A stretch of 64,000 nucleotides of DNA from Umezawaea sp049997955 (GCA_049997955.1 JAEBDY010000004.1:434001-498000), one strand, 5' to 3'. Positions 18,944-28,179 are shown, counted from the first letter of the stretch. A program made the numbers and translations. The notes: generated by a model from the letters alone, not told the origin.

Positions 18944-19615
18944 TCATGCCAGCACGGCGATGGTGAGTACGCTGGCCGCCGCGATGAGGTAGCCGGCCGC
19001 GATGGGCACGCTGCGGGGCTGCTTCTTCTCCGCGCCGAGCCGCTCGTAGAGGGTGTCGAGGCGCTGGCGTACCCGTTCGCCGCGGGCGGCGCCGGCGATG
19101 AGCAACAGCAGGCACGGCAGGCAGTAGACCAGCGCGTACCCGGCGATGATCATCAGTGAGCGGGTGGTGCCGACGTCAGCGTTGACGATCCGCTCGATGG
19201 CGATGAAGTACGGGAAGGCGTTGGGCAGGTCCGCACCGGTCATGAACAGTCCGAGCACGGCGGCGCTCAGCGGGTTGACCCAGCCCGGCACGGTGACAGC
19301 CGGGCGGATCCGGGCCCGCAGCCGGCGCAGCCCGGCCACGGTCAGCGCCACCGCCGCCACCGTGAACGCGATCCGGCGCACCCAGACCAGGCCGTTGCCA
19401 GCGGCACCGGCGGCGGCATCGGCGCCGATGTACACCACGGCCCCGAGCGCGAGGACCGTCAGATAGGCGCCGGCGACGAACCCGGCCGCCGCCCGGAGCG
19501 GGTGCGCCATCGGGGCGAGCAGCAGCAATGCCACCCCAGCGATCGTCGCGGGATTCAGCGCGTCGAGCAGGGCCAGGCCGGCGACACCGGCCAGCAACGC
19601 GGCGGTCACGACCAC
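18944..19615 (-). CDS. GAP/Sap-family integral membrane protein
   Basis: 223 aa with about six hydrophobic segments. It opens with LLDALNPATIAGVALLLLAP, the LNP motif typical of the GAP (sulfolipid-addressing, LysE-like) family, and later has VLGLFMTGADLPNAFPYF. Family members in mycobacteria are linked to export of glycolipids. The GTG start lies inside the end of the upstream TetR gene (10-nt overlap), so the pair forms an operon under a perfect palindrome. The likely role is regulated export of a lipid or small molecule. Confidence 0.82.
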   Translation of the reverse strand: MVVTAALLAGVAGLALLDALNPATIAGVALLLLAPMAHPLRAAAGFVAGAYLTVLALGAVVYIGADAAAGAAGNGLVWVRRIAFTVAAVALTVAGLRRLRARIRPAVTVPGWVNPLSAAVLGLFMTGADLPNAFPYFIAIERIVNADVGTTRSLMIIAGYALVYCLPCLLLLIAGAARGERVRQRLDTLYERLGAEKKQPRSVPIAAGYLIAAASVLTIAVLA

Positions 19616-20136
19616 GCCTCATCGGCTGACGTGCGCAGGCCGAGGTGGTGCAGCAGTTGCTCCACCTCGGCGGATGTCGGGGGCGGACCGGTCAGCGCGG
19701 CCATGAACAGCCCGTCACCGACCAGCCGCACCAGGCGGGCCCGGACCGGGTCGCCCAGCTCGGCGGTCAGCATCTGCTGCCAGCGCTGTTCGGCGTCGCC
19801 CACCTCACCCGGCAGATCGAACTCGCCGGTGGCGGTCAACCGCATCATCGACATGATCGCCCGGTACACCGTGCGCTCACCCGACGCGGGCACTGACAAC
19901 CGCAGCCAGGCCACGGCCATCATCCCCTGCGCCGCGGCCGCCGTCAGCCGCTCGTCGAACTGTTGCACGGCCCGGGTCACCAACGCCCGCAGCAGCGACT
20001 GCTTGTCGAAGTGATAGAGCAGGCCACCCTTGCTCACGCCCGCAGCCTCCGCCACAGCCTCCAGCACAGGCGGCACCTGACCTGCGGTAATCAGTTCCTC
20101 GGCCGCGTCCAGAATGCGCTCTCGTGCAGTTCCCAT
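19606..20136 (-). CDS. TetR-family regulator of the GAP-family gene
   Basis: 176 aa from the ATG at 20136; an open frame extends upstream to 20196 but would run through the operator. The HTH is AVAEAAGVSKGGLLYHFDKQSLL in the usual position (residues 25-50). The ligand-binding domain follows, with TGEFDLPGEVGDAEQRW and a C-terminal LLHHLGL. It overlaps the GAP-family gene by 10 nt. The 24-bp palindrome 8 nt upstream of the start strongly suggests autorepression of the two-gene operon. Confidence 0.92.
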   Translation of the reverse strand: MGTARERILDAAEELITAGQVPPVLEAVAEAAGVSKGGLLYHFDKQSLLRALVTRAVQQFDERLTAAAAQGMMAVAWLRLSVPASGERTVYRAIMSMMRLTATGEFDLPGEVGDAEQRWQQMLTAELGDPVRARLVRLVGDGLFMAALTGPPPTSAEVEQLLHHLGLRTSADEAWS

Positions 20137-20143
20137 ACCTGTA

Positions 20144-20167
20144 ACTGTACCGTCCGGACGGTACAGT
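20144..20167. promoter_or_regulatory. Perfect 24-bp palindromic TetR operator
   Basis: ACTGTACCGTCC followed directly by GGACGGTACAGT, a perfect 12+12 inverted repeat without a gap. It lies immediately upstream of the TetR gene start at 20136. Perfect symmetry of this length is very unlikely by chance, and operators of the form tACCGTCCGGACGGTa are known for TetR proteins. Confidence 0.85.
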
Positions 20168-20216
20168 CTTGAGCAGAGGGGTGCCCGACGGGGCACCCCT
20201 TCCGGTGCTGCTTCCG

Positions 20217-20420
20217 TCAGCCGCCGGTGATCGAACGGTCGGCGATCACGATGGGAGTGTTGCCGATCGGCACCCCGGTGATGGTGAGGGAGTTGCCGTT
20301 CCTGGACACGGCGATCGGCGGGATCCTGAAGATCGCGCCGGTGGTGAGGTCGACCAGGCGCGGGTTGCTCATCTTCGTGTTGGGGAACGTCACCGAGACG
20401 GACTTGGTAACTCGGTGCGC
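20217..20420 (-). pseudogene. C-terminal fragment of a secreted-enzyme-like protein
   Basis: About 65 leftward codons ending at a stop at 20217 read as an ordered beta-sandwich-like tail (SVTFPNTKMSNPRLVDLTTG, then SLTITGVPIGNTPIVIADRS). Similar tails close large glycoside hydrolase-like proteins of actinomycetes, which is only a resemblance. Nothing upstream continues the gene: the sequence runs directly into an APC permease fragment of opposite orientation. Confidence 0.4.
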
Positions 20421-20439
20421 GGTGACGGTCCGGTCACGC

Positions 20440-20860
20440 TGTCCTCGGCCGACGCCACGGTGTACGCGCTGGAGAACCCGTACGTGCCGGGCTTCCTGCA
20501 CGGGCAGGAGGTCGAGGTCACCGTCGTCCTGCTGCTGGTCCTGGGCGGGGCGGGCTTCTCCGGCGTCATCGGACCGGCGATCCTGGCGTTCCCGTTGCTT
20601 GTGCTCGGTACGTCCGGGCTTCGAGACCGGCGTCAGCACGATGCCCCTGGTGTCCGCCGAGAGCGAGGACCGGGAGCAGAAGCTCAAGTCCCGTGTCCGC
20701 AACACCCGCTAGCTGCTTACCGTCGCCGCGCTGATCATGTCGGTGTACCTGTTGGCGACCAGCTTCATCGTGCTGGCGCCGAAGGAGGAGTTCGCGTCCG
20801 GAGGAGAAGCGAACGGCCGGACCCTGACCTTCATCGCGAACCGCAGGCAGACCGGCGACA
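20440..20860 (+). pseudogene. APC-family amino acid permease fragment
   Basis: Rightward pieces of an amino acid/polyamine permease lie in two frames. The first is TVYALENPYVPGFLHGQEVEV followed by a hydrophobic helix. After a frame change near 20610 come FETGVSTMPLVSAE and an in-frame TAG at 20710-20712. Then comes LLTVAALIMSVYLLATSFIV, and the remnant ends in GRTLTFIANRR. The loop with FETGVxxMPLV and the helix after it are typical of this family. Deletion, frameshift and stop codon show it is dead. The remaining bases to 21200 hold nothing recognisable. Confidence 0.6.
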
Positions 20861-21200
20861 AGGCGGAGTACGACGAGAAGGAAGCCGCCCAGCGCGCGAT
20901 GAACCCCGTGCCGCGCAGAGCCCGGCGGCGCCGAACGCGATCCTGGTCCACGCCGTGGCCCATCGCCGGTGTCCTGACGCCCTGGCTTGTTGCGCTCGTT
21001 CCATGGTGTCGGCACCGGACCTGACAGCGGCATCCCATCGACATGGCAGAGGAGCCACCGGGCCAACCAGGACGACGGAGCCTTCGTCCGGGCCGCTGAG
21101 TCGACGTGCGCCGATACGCCGTACTCAGTCGCCTCTGGGCGGCTACCGTGATCACAGCCGTTGGCGGCGCTAACCGTCGTGCTCGAAGGTCGGAGGTCGG

Positions 21201-21473
21201 ATGAGTGGCGCGATGCGACGGCTCCCGGTGAAGGATCGGCCGGGCAACGGTGCCTGGCTCGGGCCGATCTCCTTGTGCTTGGGACTGCTCAGTTGGCCGA
21301 TACCCATCGGGGGCTTGGTCGTAGCTGCGAGCGCTGTGGCGTGCGGTGTGCGGTCGATGACGACCAAGACCGAGTACCGCCTGGACTGGACCGCCGTAGC
21401 AGGCACGTCCATCGGCGCCCTTCAGGTGCTGCTCTCCCTGATGCTGCTGGCCATGGCCGCTGCAGGGCACTGA
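21201..21473 (+). CDS. Small two-helix membrane protein (DUF4190-like)
   Basis: 90 aa with a good ribosome site (GGAGG about 6 nt before the ATG). Two hydrophobic segments, residues about 19-45 (GPISLCLGLLSWPIPIGGLV) and 65-87, flank a short basic loop. The layout, with a PxGG-type turn in helix one, resembles DUF4190-type actinobacterial membrane proteins of unknown function. It stands alone between decayed genes and a converging regulator. Confidence 0.65.
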   Translation: MSGAMRRLPVKDRPGNGAWLGPISLCLGLLSWPIPIGGLVVAASAVACGVRSMTTKTEYRLDWTAVAGTSIGALQVLLSLMLLAMAAAGH

Positions 21474-21599
21474 TCCCTCGCCGGTCGCGCTGCTGGGTCA
21501 CCTCCGAACCCCGGCGAACGCATCGACGGCGCACCAGCAACACCCTTTGGTCGAGAACCCGGTCGGCAGCAGGTAGCAGTTCGACCGCTTCTGTTGTCT

Positions 21600-22460
21600 T
21601 CACGCGTTCGGAAGCGCCTGCTGAACAAGGTGTTGCGGTCCGAGAACGGAGAGCAGCCGCAGTTTCTCGTAGCTTTCGCTGCCGGGGACGGCGGTGTAGA
21701 CGAGGAGGATGTGCGACTGGTCCGGGTCGAGGAGTGTCTGGCAGGTCAGCTCCAGGACGCCGACCTCGTGGTGCACGTAGCGCTTGACGCCGTTGTAGTG
21801 GATGCCGATCTCGTGGTCTTTCCAGACCGCGCGGAACTGCTCGCTGCTGGCGAGCAGGAGTTCCACGAGGTGAGCGGCACGTGAGTCGGGCCCGCGGAGT
21901 GTGACCATCGTGCGCAGTCCGGCGGCGAAGACGCGGGAGTGCAGCGCGTGGTCGTCGGGGTGGTAGAGGGCACGGGTGGCCGGGTCGGTGAACCACCGGT
22001 AGCCGAGGCTGCGGGCCGGGCCGGTGTACCGGGTGGTGTCGCCGGTGAGCGCGACGCCGAGCGGGGTCTGCCGGAGTGTCTCGCCGAGCTCGGTGACGAT
22101 CTCGGCGGGGGTGTCGGTGAGCCGGTCGAAGATGCGGAGCAGGCCTGGGCTGACGTGTTCACTGGCCGCGCCCCTGGCGGGTGGGTTGTGCCCGGCGAGG
22201 CGGAACAGGTGGTCGCGTTCGGCGAGGGACAGGTGCAGGCCCTGGGCGATCGAGGCGATCATGTTCTCCGACGGGTGCGGTCCGCGTTGCCGCTCGAGTC
22301 GGCTGTAGTAGTCGGCGGAGATGTGGCAGAGCGTGGCGACTTCTTCGCGGCGCAGACCGGCGGTTCTGCGCCGTTGCCCGCGCGGGAGGCCGACGTCCTC
22401 GGGTTGGAGTGACTCCCGACGGCGACGCAGGAACTCCGCGAGCCCGGCTCGATCGATCAC
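21600..22460 (-). CDS. MmyB-type helix-turn-helix regulator
   Basis: 286 aa. Residues 5-80 form the HTH with LRRRRESLQPEDVGLP, RTAGLRREEVATLCHIS and YYSRLERQRG, the hallmark of the actinomycete MmyB-like family. Residues 105-270 form the MmyB ligand-binding (PAS-like) domain with NWRYRWFTDPATRALYHP-type features (YRWFTDPATRALYHPDD) and HHEVGVLELTCQTLLDPD. Homologues bind fatty acid-like ligands and regulate a divergent dehydrogenase. The divergent SDR gene at 22658, with an inverted repeat between, fits that pattern. Confidence 0.93.
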   Translation of the reverse strand: MIDRAGLAEFLRRRRESLQPEDVGLPRGQRRRTAGLRREEVATLCHISADYYSRLERQRGPHPSENMIASIAQGLHLSLAERDHLFRLAGHNPPARGAASEHVSPGLLRIFDRLTDTPAEIVTELGETLRQTPLGVALTGDTTRYTGPARSLGYRWFTDPATRALYHPDDHALHSRVFAAGLRTMVTLRGPDSRAAHLVELLLASSEQFRAVWKDHEIGIHYNGVKRYVHHEVGVLELTCQTLLDPDQSHILLVYTAVPGSESYEKLRLLSVLGPQHLVQQALPNA

Positions 22461-22550
22461 GACTGCTTCCTCCCCGGTTCCCGTGCCGTTTCATCGTGCC
22501 ACCGGGACCGGGTGGCTTACCTCGGCTTGTGGATCCCCCTTTCGTGTCAC

Positions 22551-22568
22551 GGCCGGTGGGGACCGGCC
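22551..22568. promoter_or_regulatory. Inverted repeat GGCCGGT-N4-ACCGGCC in divergent spacer
   Basis: A perfect 7-4-7 inverted repeat midway between the MmyB-type regulator (start 22460) and the SDR gene (start 22658). The position suits an operator serving both promoters. GC-rich arms make chance occurrence possible. Confidence 0.45.
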
Positions 22569-22657
22569 TGCCTGGGATCGAGAGGCCGTGGATACCACCC
22601 CAGGTCAGAGGCAATCTGAGAACCACATCCACTTTCCGGATAAACCAGGAGCAGCAC

Positions 22658-23638
22658 ATGGCACGCACACGACCGGACATCACCGTTCCCGACCTCTCCG
22701 GGAAGCTCGCCGTCGTCACCGGTGCCAGCGACGGGGTCGGCCTGGGCCTGGCGGCCCGCCTCGCCGCCGCCGGTGCCGAGGTCGTCATGCCCGTCCGCAA
22801 CCGCCGCAAGGGCGCGGCGGCGGTCGCGAGGATCAAGCGGCAGCACCCGGAAGCGACCCTGTCCCTGCAGGACCTCGACCTGTCGTCGCTCGACTCGGTC
22901 GCCGCGCTGGGCACCACGCTGCGCGGCGAGAACCGGCCGATCCACATCCTCGTCAACAACGCAGGTGTGATGACCCCACCCGACCGGCAGACCACCACCG
23001 ACGGGTTCGAGCTGCAGTTCGGCAGCAACCACCTGGGCCACTTCGCTCTCGTCGCCCACCTGCTGCCCCTGCTGCGCGCGGGACACGCGCGCGTGACCTC
23101 CCAGATCAGCATCAGCGCGAACCGGAACGCGATCAACTGGGACGACCTGAACTGGGAACGGTCCTACAACGGCCAACACGCCTACAGCCAGTCCAAGATC
23201 GCGTTCGGCCAGTTCGGGCTCGAACTGGATCGGCGCAGTCGGGCCGGAGGCTGGGGAATCACCAGCAACCTCGCCCATCCCGGTGTCGCCCCCACCAGTC
23301 TCCTGTCCGCGCGCCCCGAGATCGGCCGAGCACGGGACACCGCAGGCAGGCGCCTCATCCGCGGTCTCTCCAGCCTCGGCATCCTCCTCGGAACGGTCGA
23401 GACCGCGCTGCTCCCGGCCCTGCTGGCCGCGACCTCTCCGGATGCACGTGGGGGCCGCCTGTACGGTCCCAGCGGGTTCGGGCACCTGTCCGGCGCGCCC
23501 GCCGAACAAGACGTCTACCCCCGCCTTCGCAGCGAGGACGAGGCCACCCGCGTCTGGCAGATCTCCGAGAACCTCACCCAGACCTCTTTCCCGACCGACG
23601 AGGGCGCCGGGCTTGGCCGGGGAACGAAGAGGTCCTAG
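22658..23638 (+). CDS. SDR oxidoreductase, WW-domain/protochlorophyllide reductase-like
   Basis: 326 aa from the ATG at 22658 with AGGAG upstream. It has TGASDGVGLGLA (28-39), the LVNNAG motif, and the catalytic YSQSK in HAYSQSKIAFG. The longer C-terminal part (RLYGPSGFGHLSG, then VYPRLRSEDEATRVW) is typical of the retinol dehydrogenase/protochlorophyllide reductase-like SDR group. It is divergent from an MmyB-type regulator, a common pairing in actinomycetes. The natural substrate is unknown. Confidence 0.92.
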   Translation: MARTRPDITVPDLSGKLAVVTGASDGVGLGLAARLAAAGAEVVMPVRNRRKGAAAVARIKRQHPEATLSLQDLDLSSLDSVAALGTTLRGENRPIHILVNNAGVMTPPDRQTTTDGFELQFGSNHLGHFALVAHLLPLLRAGHARVTSQISISANRNAINWDDLNWERSYNGQHAYSQSKIAFGQFGLELDRRSRAGGWGITSNLAHPGVAPTSLLSARPEIGRARDTAGRRLIRGLSSLGILLGTVETALLPALLAATSPDARGGRLYGPSGFGHLSGAPAEQDVYPRLRSEDEATRVWQISENLTQTSFPTDEGAGLGRGTKRS

Positions 23639-23904
23639 GAGTCGTGGACCGCGGTGTTCACACTCGTCGTGTCCGGTCCGCGGTTCGTCCGGCGAGCGGG
23701 TGCTGATCGTCAACTACGGTGGTCCCGCTGCGACGCGTGCACCGCCGTACGGGTCAGCCTGCCGCTGGGCCCGGCCCTCACGGGGTGGCCCAGCAGTGCA
23801 GTTGCCACACATGCCGTATCCGACCGGCGTGGTCGGTATCACATCGAGTTGACTTCCAGTTTGGTGGAGCTTTTAGCGTCGTCGGCGACGAAAGGGAATC
23901 CACC

Positions 23905-24711
23905 ATGACCGTCCTGGTAACAGGCGCCACCGGGAACACCAGCCGCCATGTCGTAGCCGAACTCGTCCGTCGCGGGCAGCAGGTCCGGGCGCTGAGCCGG
24001 AACCCGGCCGAAGCACGGTCGAGACTCCCTACCGGTGTGGACGTGGTGGCAGGCACGCACACCGCGCCCGGCACGTTGACCGGCGCCCTCGACGGCGCCA
24101 CCCGGTTGCACATCACCGTGACGGCGGGGCTGGCAGAGGTCGGCGCCGAGTTGGTCAAGCGCGCGGTGGACGCGGGCGTACGGCGGATGACGATCGTGTG
24201 GGGCGGATACGTCGGACCGGCGGAGCGGGCCGTGGCGGACTCCGGGGTGGAATGGACGCGCCTGGAGCCGCAGGAGTTCATGTCCAACACGTTGACCTGG
24301 ATCGACTCGATCCGCGCCGAGGGTATCGTCCGCGAGCCCTACGACTTCCCCAGCGCTCTGGTGCACGAGGCCGACATCGCCGCTGTCGCCGTCACCGCGC
24401 TCTTGGAGGACGGCCACGCGGGCCGCGCCTACAACCTCACGGGCCCGCAGGCGCTGACCCCACGCGAACGGATCGCGATCCTCGCCAAGGCGCTCGGCCG
24501 CGACATCACGTTCGCCCAGATCACGCACGAACAAGCTGTCGACCGACTGCTGGCCACCAGCGTCTCCCGCGAGGACGCCGAGTACGTCGTCGGCTGGTAC
24601 GCCTCCCCGACCGAGGACGCCACCACGCCGGTCGACACCATCACGACGGTGACCGGCCGCCCCGCTCGCACCTTCGCGCAATGGGTGGCCGAGCACGCCA
24701 ACCGCTTCTGA
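23905..24711 (+). CDS. NmrA-like NAD(P)-binding protein
   Basis: 268 aa from the ATG at 23905 (AAAGGGAA upstream). The atypical-SDR motif is TVLVTGATGNTSRHVVAELV. It lacks the YxxxK catalytic pair of classical SDRs, as NmrA/HSCARG-like proteins do. The C-terminus holds HEADIAAVAVTALLEDGHAG and YNLTGPQALTPRERIAILA, conserved in this group. It may be a quinone or NADPH-dependent reductase or a redox sensor. It is a single gene, with 266 nt upstream back to the SDR gene and no clear coding. Confidence 0.88.
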   Translation: MTVLVTGATGNTSRHVVAELVRRGQQVRALSRNPAEARSRLPTGVDVVAGTHTAPGTLTGALDGATRLHITVTAGLAEVGAELVKRAVDAGVRRMTIVWGGYVGPAERAVADSGVEWTRLEPQEFMSNTLTWIDSIRAEGIVREPYDFPSALVHEADIAAVAVTALLEDGHAGRAYNLTGPQALTPRERIAILAKALGRDITFAQITHEQAVDRLLATSVSREDAEYVVGWYASPTEDATTPVDTITTVTGRPARTFAQWVAEHANRF

Positions 24712-25223
24712 GAGTCGACTTCATCTGCGCCGCATGATGAAAGGGAATGAGATTGATCGCGTTTGGCCTGCCTCAGGGCTCTGTGAACCGGTGCAGGGAG
24801 TCGAGCGGGGGCATTCGGATGGTCGGCGTCGTGCAGCAGGTGGTCCACTCTGGACAGTGGCACCCGGCCGGGTCCGCCGACGTGCGCGCCGCGTAGAGCG
24901 ACGGTCAGGGCGTTCGTTGTGGCGCAAGGGACTTGGGTATTGCTCGTGCCGCGGGTCAGCGGCACCCTGGCCGCTGCGGTGTCCGGCGGGTAGACGGCGT
25001 CGTCGCTGTCCACGAACCGACGGCTCGGCCCTTGGAAGGCCTCGAAGAGCTGCGCGAGGGCAGGCGGCAGGTCGGTGGTGTCGACCGTTCGGTGTTCGCG
25101 CAGAGCGGTGACGACGGCATCGATCGCTGCGTCGATGGCCCGCTGCTGCTCTGGGGTGAACTGGCCCTGCCGGGTCGCCTCGGCGATCTGGGCGTGCAGT
25201 TGCAGCGCGACCAGGTCCAGCAT
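24712..25223 (-). pseudogene. Unrecognised truncated leftward ORF
   Basis: From an ATG at 25223 about 155 codons have coding-like composition: MLDLVALQLHAQIAEATRQG, FTPEQQRAIDAAIDAVVTAL and TDLPPALAQLFEAFQGPSRR. The frame then degrades and runs without a stop into the antisense of the NmrA-like gene. I do not recognise a family. It is best read as the 5' part of a gene whose end was lost. The rest of the stretch up to 25526 shows nothing else. Confidence 0.35.
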
Positions 25224-25526
25224 GCGGATCGCCTGCGGTTGCAGCAGTGCCAGGCCGGTCGGGCGCGGGCGTTGAAGTCGTGGATCACATCGACAACGAC
25301 GCAATCGCCGAACTACGGCACTGGGCCTAGACCGCCGACAGCGACGAGATGGGCCACCTCGCCACCCTGAGCATCCTGTCCTCTGGAACGATCCGCCGAT
25401 GGTGGGGCCAAGGACCCGCGAGGATTCACCCAGGTCTTCACAGCGTCCGCAGAAAAGCTGCCCCGCGACCTCAGCTTCAACCACTGCGACGGTCGGCACC
25501 ACGCGGCGGTGGATAGGGTCGCTCGA

Positions 25527-26024
25527 ATGACGACTCCAGCCGTGGTGCCGGTCGAGCAGTACGTAGCCGGCCTCAACCGCAAGCGCACCGCCGCCGGTGT
25601 CCTGTTCCGCGACGTGCAAGACAGGGTCTTGCTGCTGCAACCCTCCTACAAGCCGAATTGGGAGATCCCCGGTGGCGCGGGCGAGGCCGACGAATCCCCG
25701 TGGGAGACCGCGACCAGGGAGGTCGCCGAGGAATTGGGCATCACCGACCGACCCTTGGGGGCGCTGCTGGTCGTGGACTACGTGCGGCCCCAGGACGGTC
25801 GTGACGAAGGCGTGGTGTTCGTGTTCGACGGTGGCCTGGTCGACGTGATGGACCTGGTCGGGTTGTCGTTCACCGACGGGGAGATCCTCTCCGCCGAACT
25901 GTGCGACGAGGAGCGGGTGCGCGCGGTGGCCAAGCCGCTGCTGGCCGACCGGATCGCCTCGGCGCTGCACGCGGTGAGGACGGGCCGGACCGTGTTGTGC
26001 GAGCAGGGCCGCCCACTGGCCTGA
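25527..26024 (+). CDS. Nudix hydrolase
   Basis: 165 aa from the ATG at 25527. It has a perfect Nudix box G-x5-E-x7-REVAEELGI within GAGEADESPWETATREVAEE, which binds the metal and hydrolyses a diphosphate linked to another moiety. The N-terminal strand with GVLFRDVQDRVLLLQPSYKP precedes the WEIPGG turn. It is of typical single-domain length, with no partner domain or obvious operon neighbour. The substrate (NDP-sugar, oxidised nucleotide or other) cannot be read from sequence. Confidence 0.92.
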   Translation: MTTPAVVPVEQYVAGLNRKRTAAGVLFRDVQDRVLLLQPSYKPNWEIPGGAGEADESPWETATREVAEELGITDRPLGALLVVDYVRPQDGRDEGVVFVFDGGLVDVMDLVGLSFTDGEILSAELCDEERVRAVAKPLLADRIASALHAVRTGRTVLCEQGRPLA

Positions 26025-26697
26025 GCAGCCCTGCTCGCGTCGGGGTCACGTCTTCACGGTCTGGCACGAGGACAGTCCGACTCGAGCACATTCTCCACGA
26101 ATGCCGCGCGGTCGTTCTGGCTGGACATCCGCACCGTGTCGCCAGGTCGACCCGCCCGATCCTGGTTCGGATACCGTCTGCGACCCCCACGGACAGGGCG
26201 TGGATCGCATCGTGCGCGCTTACGAGATCATCGACCTGTCCTGGGTGTGATCCGCTCCGGTAACCGTATCCGCTGAGGGACGAGCGCATCGGGCGCGGCG
26301 TGATGCTGCGAGGGATGTCATGATGCGGTCGCCGAGGTCGGGAATTGTCAGTCCGAGTGGACGGTCAACAGCGTGCAGAGTCCGGATCGATGAGTTGAGC
26401 TCGCCGGTCGAGTCGTGGTCGAATCAGAAGTGGCGGTGACACACGTCGAAGCCCGCCGCACCCGGCCCGGTTGAGCATGACCGTGGCCTCCGCCGGTGCA
26501 GTGGCGAGCGTGGGGCCGGGAAGACAGATAACGTCCTCGCACGACCGGCGAAGACGGATGGCGCACGTGCGAATGGTTCTCGGGTTAGCGATGCGGTCCT
26601 GATCGTAGCCCTCGAGTTGCGCACGGTGCCCCGATAACCCGATGGTCCCCGCCAGGCAGACCGGGGTGCCAGTTTCACGACTTGATCGGAGTTCTCG
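26025..26697. other. Intergenic stretch, no gene recognised
   Basis: About 670 bases between the Nudix gene and the WcbI-like gene. Leftward frames here are antisense extensions without motifs. The 100 bases before 26698 may carry the promoter of the next gene. Confidence 0.4.
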
Positions 26698-27600
26698 ATG
26701 GACATGGCGCGACGTGAGCACTACCGAGATTTCTACGCTCCCGGCCACACCGGTCGTCCGATCGCCTTGGTGGTGGGCAACTGCCAGGCCGAGTCCGTCC
26801 GTGTGCTGCTGGCGGGCTCGGACACGTTCCCTTATCGGACCGTGCGCATGCCGCCCGTGCACGAGCTGGTCACGTCGGATTTGCCGCACCTGCACGAGGT
26901 ACTGCGCCGTACGTCGGTCCTGATCACGCAGCCCGTCCGCGACGACTACCGCGATCTGCCGATCGGCACACGGCAGCTGACCAGCCGACTTGCGGCCAAG
27001 TCCGCGGTGATCCGCTGGCCGGTCATCCGCTACCACGGACTCCACCCGTTCTCCGCCATCGTCCGGCACCCGAGCGATCGCTCTGCGGTACCACCTGTGG
27101 TTCCCTATCACGACCTGCGCACCCTCGCCGACGCCGCCGGCCTGGGATGGCGCCCGGTGCGGACCGCCACCGCACTGAGAAACAGTGCCAGCGCCTCGAT
27201 CGCGGAACAGGGCGACCGGGAACAACGTGCAGAGGTCGACATCGTCGTATCGGACCTGTTTCGTGCCGCGGGTGCACACGCAACCCACACGATCAACCAT
27301 CCGGGCAATCCCGTCCTGATCCAGCTCGCCCGACGAATCCAGCACGCCCTGCAGTTGCCTGCCGATGCCCGCGATCCCGGTCGCGTACTGCTCGATTCGA
27401 TCCACGCACCCCTGGACGCGGACGTCCTCGACGCACTCGACCTGGAAGGACAGCCACGCGAACACTGGCTCGTCGAAGGAACGTCCGTCAGTCACGAGGA
27501 GATCTACTCCGCGCACCGCCGCTGGTACGAGGACCATCCGCAGTGGATCGAGGCGGGGCTGTCACGACACGCCGACCGGATGAAACTGTTTGTCATCTAG
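26698..27600 (+). CDS. WcbI-like polysaccharide biosynthesis putative acetyltransferase
   Basis: 300 aa. The segment IALVVGNCQAESVRVLLAGS (residues 22-41) is the signature of WcbI-type proteins, where the cysteine loop follows the first strand. Further fitting features are LITQPVRDDYRDLPIGT and VIRWPVIRYHGLHPF. WcbI of Burkholderia binds CoA and acts in capsule biosynthesis. Here it is not next to the exopolysaccharide locus but about 23 kb away, so it may modify another glycan or metabolite. An alternative start is the ATG two codons in (26704). Confidence 0.82.
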   Translation: MDMARREHYRDFYAPGHTGRPIALVVGNCQAESVRVLLAGSDTFPYRTVRMPPVHELVTSDLPHLHEVLRRTSVLITQPVRDDYRDLPIGTRQLTSRLAAKSAVIRWPVIRYHGLHPFSAIVRHPSDRSAVPPVVPYHDLRTLADAAGLGWRPVRTATALRNSASASIAEQGDREQRAEVDIVVSDLFRAAGAHATHTINHPGNPVLIQLARRIQHALQLPADARDPGRVLLDSIHAPLDADVLDALDLEGQPREHWLVEGTSVSHEEIYSAHRRWYEDHPQWIEAGLSRHADRMKLFVI

Positions 27601-27820
27601 AACATGAAGCTCCGGGGCCGCCACAGTCCTTCATGGGCGGGAACGATCTCCGCCGGCACGCGGTCCCGACAGGAGCGGCTCCGGGCGCGGTCGGTGCTCG
27701 TGAGATCTCCAGGTAGTTGAAGATCGCGTTGGCCGGCTCAAGGCAGGGCTCCATCGCCGACGATCCAGCAGTTCGGTCTGCATACGGTCCCAGACCGATT
27801 CCATCATCGCGCTGATGCCC

Positions 27821-28085
27821 CTATGTCAAGGGTTGCTCCGAGGCTGGTGTTTTCGGGGGTGTGAGAGCACGGATGATCTCGCCGAAGACCTGGCGGGCGA
27901 TGTAGCGTTTGAGCAGCCGGATGATCTCCTTGCGGCTGGAGCCGGTGGTGGTGCGGCGTGCGGCGTAGTCACGTGCGGGCATCGTGGATCAGTCTGTTGA
28001 CGGCGATTGTCCACAGTGCACTGTTGGCTGCGCGGTCGCCGCCGCGGTTGAGTTCGGCTCGGCGCGGTCTTCTCCCCGCGTCGAT
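27821..28085 (-). pseudogene. IS110-family transposase, C-terminal fragment
   Basis: Leftward, the sequence reads ELNRGGDRAANSALWTIAVN and a stop after HDART. In the next frame it continues AARRTTTGSSRKEIIRLLKR and YIARQVFGEIIRAL to a stop at 27821. These are the C-terminal serine-domain motifs of IS110 transposases, split by one frameshift. The N-terminal RuvC-like half is missing. The upstream bases 27601-27820 contain nothing recognised. Confidence 0.75.
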
Positions 28086-28179
28086 GCAGCACCGAAGCCG
28101 GAGCACTGGATGACCATTGGTCTCAGCGGCCTCACCACCGCGGACTGCGCCGCCGGCAGAAGGCCGAGCCGACCCGCAA

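Noticed and set aside
20169..21173. A 334-codon rightward gene.
   Set aside because: It strings together an antisense tail, one frame of the broken permease and arginine-rich non-coding sequence; no single protein family covers it.
24429..25970. A 513-codon leftward gene spanning the Nudix and NmrA-like regions.
   Set aside because: Its two ends are antisense to well-supported genes; only the middle (about 24760-25223) looks coding and was kept as an unrecognised truncated ORF.
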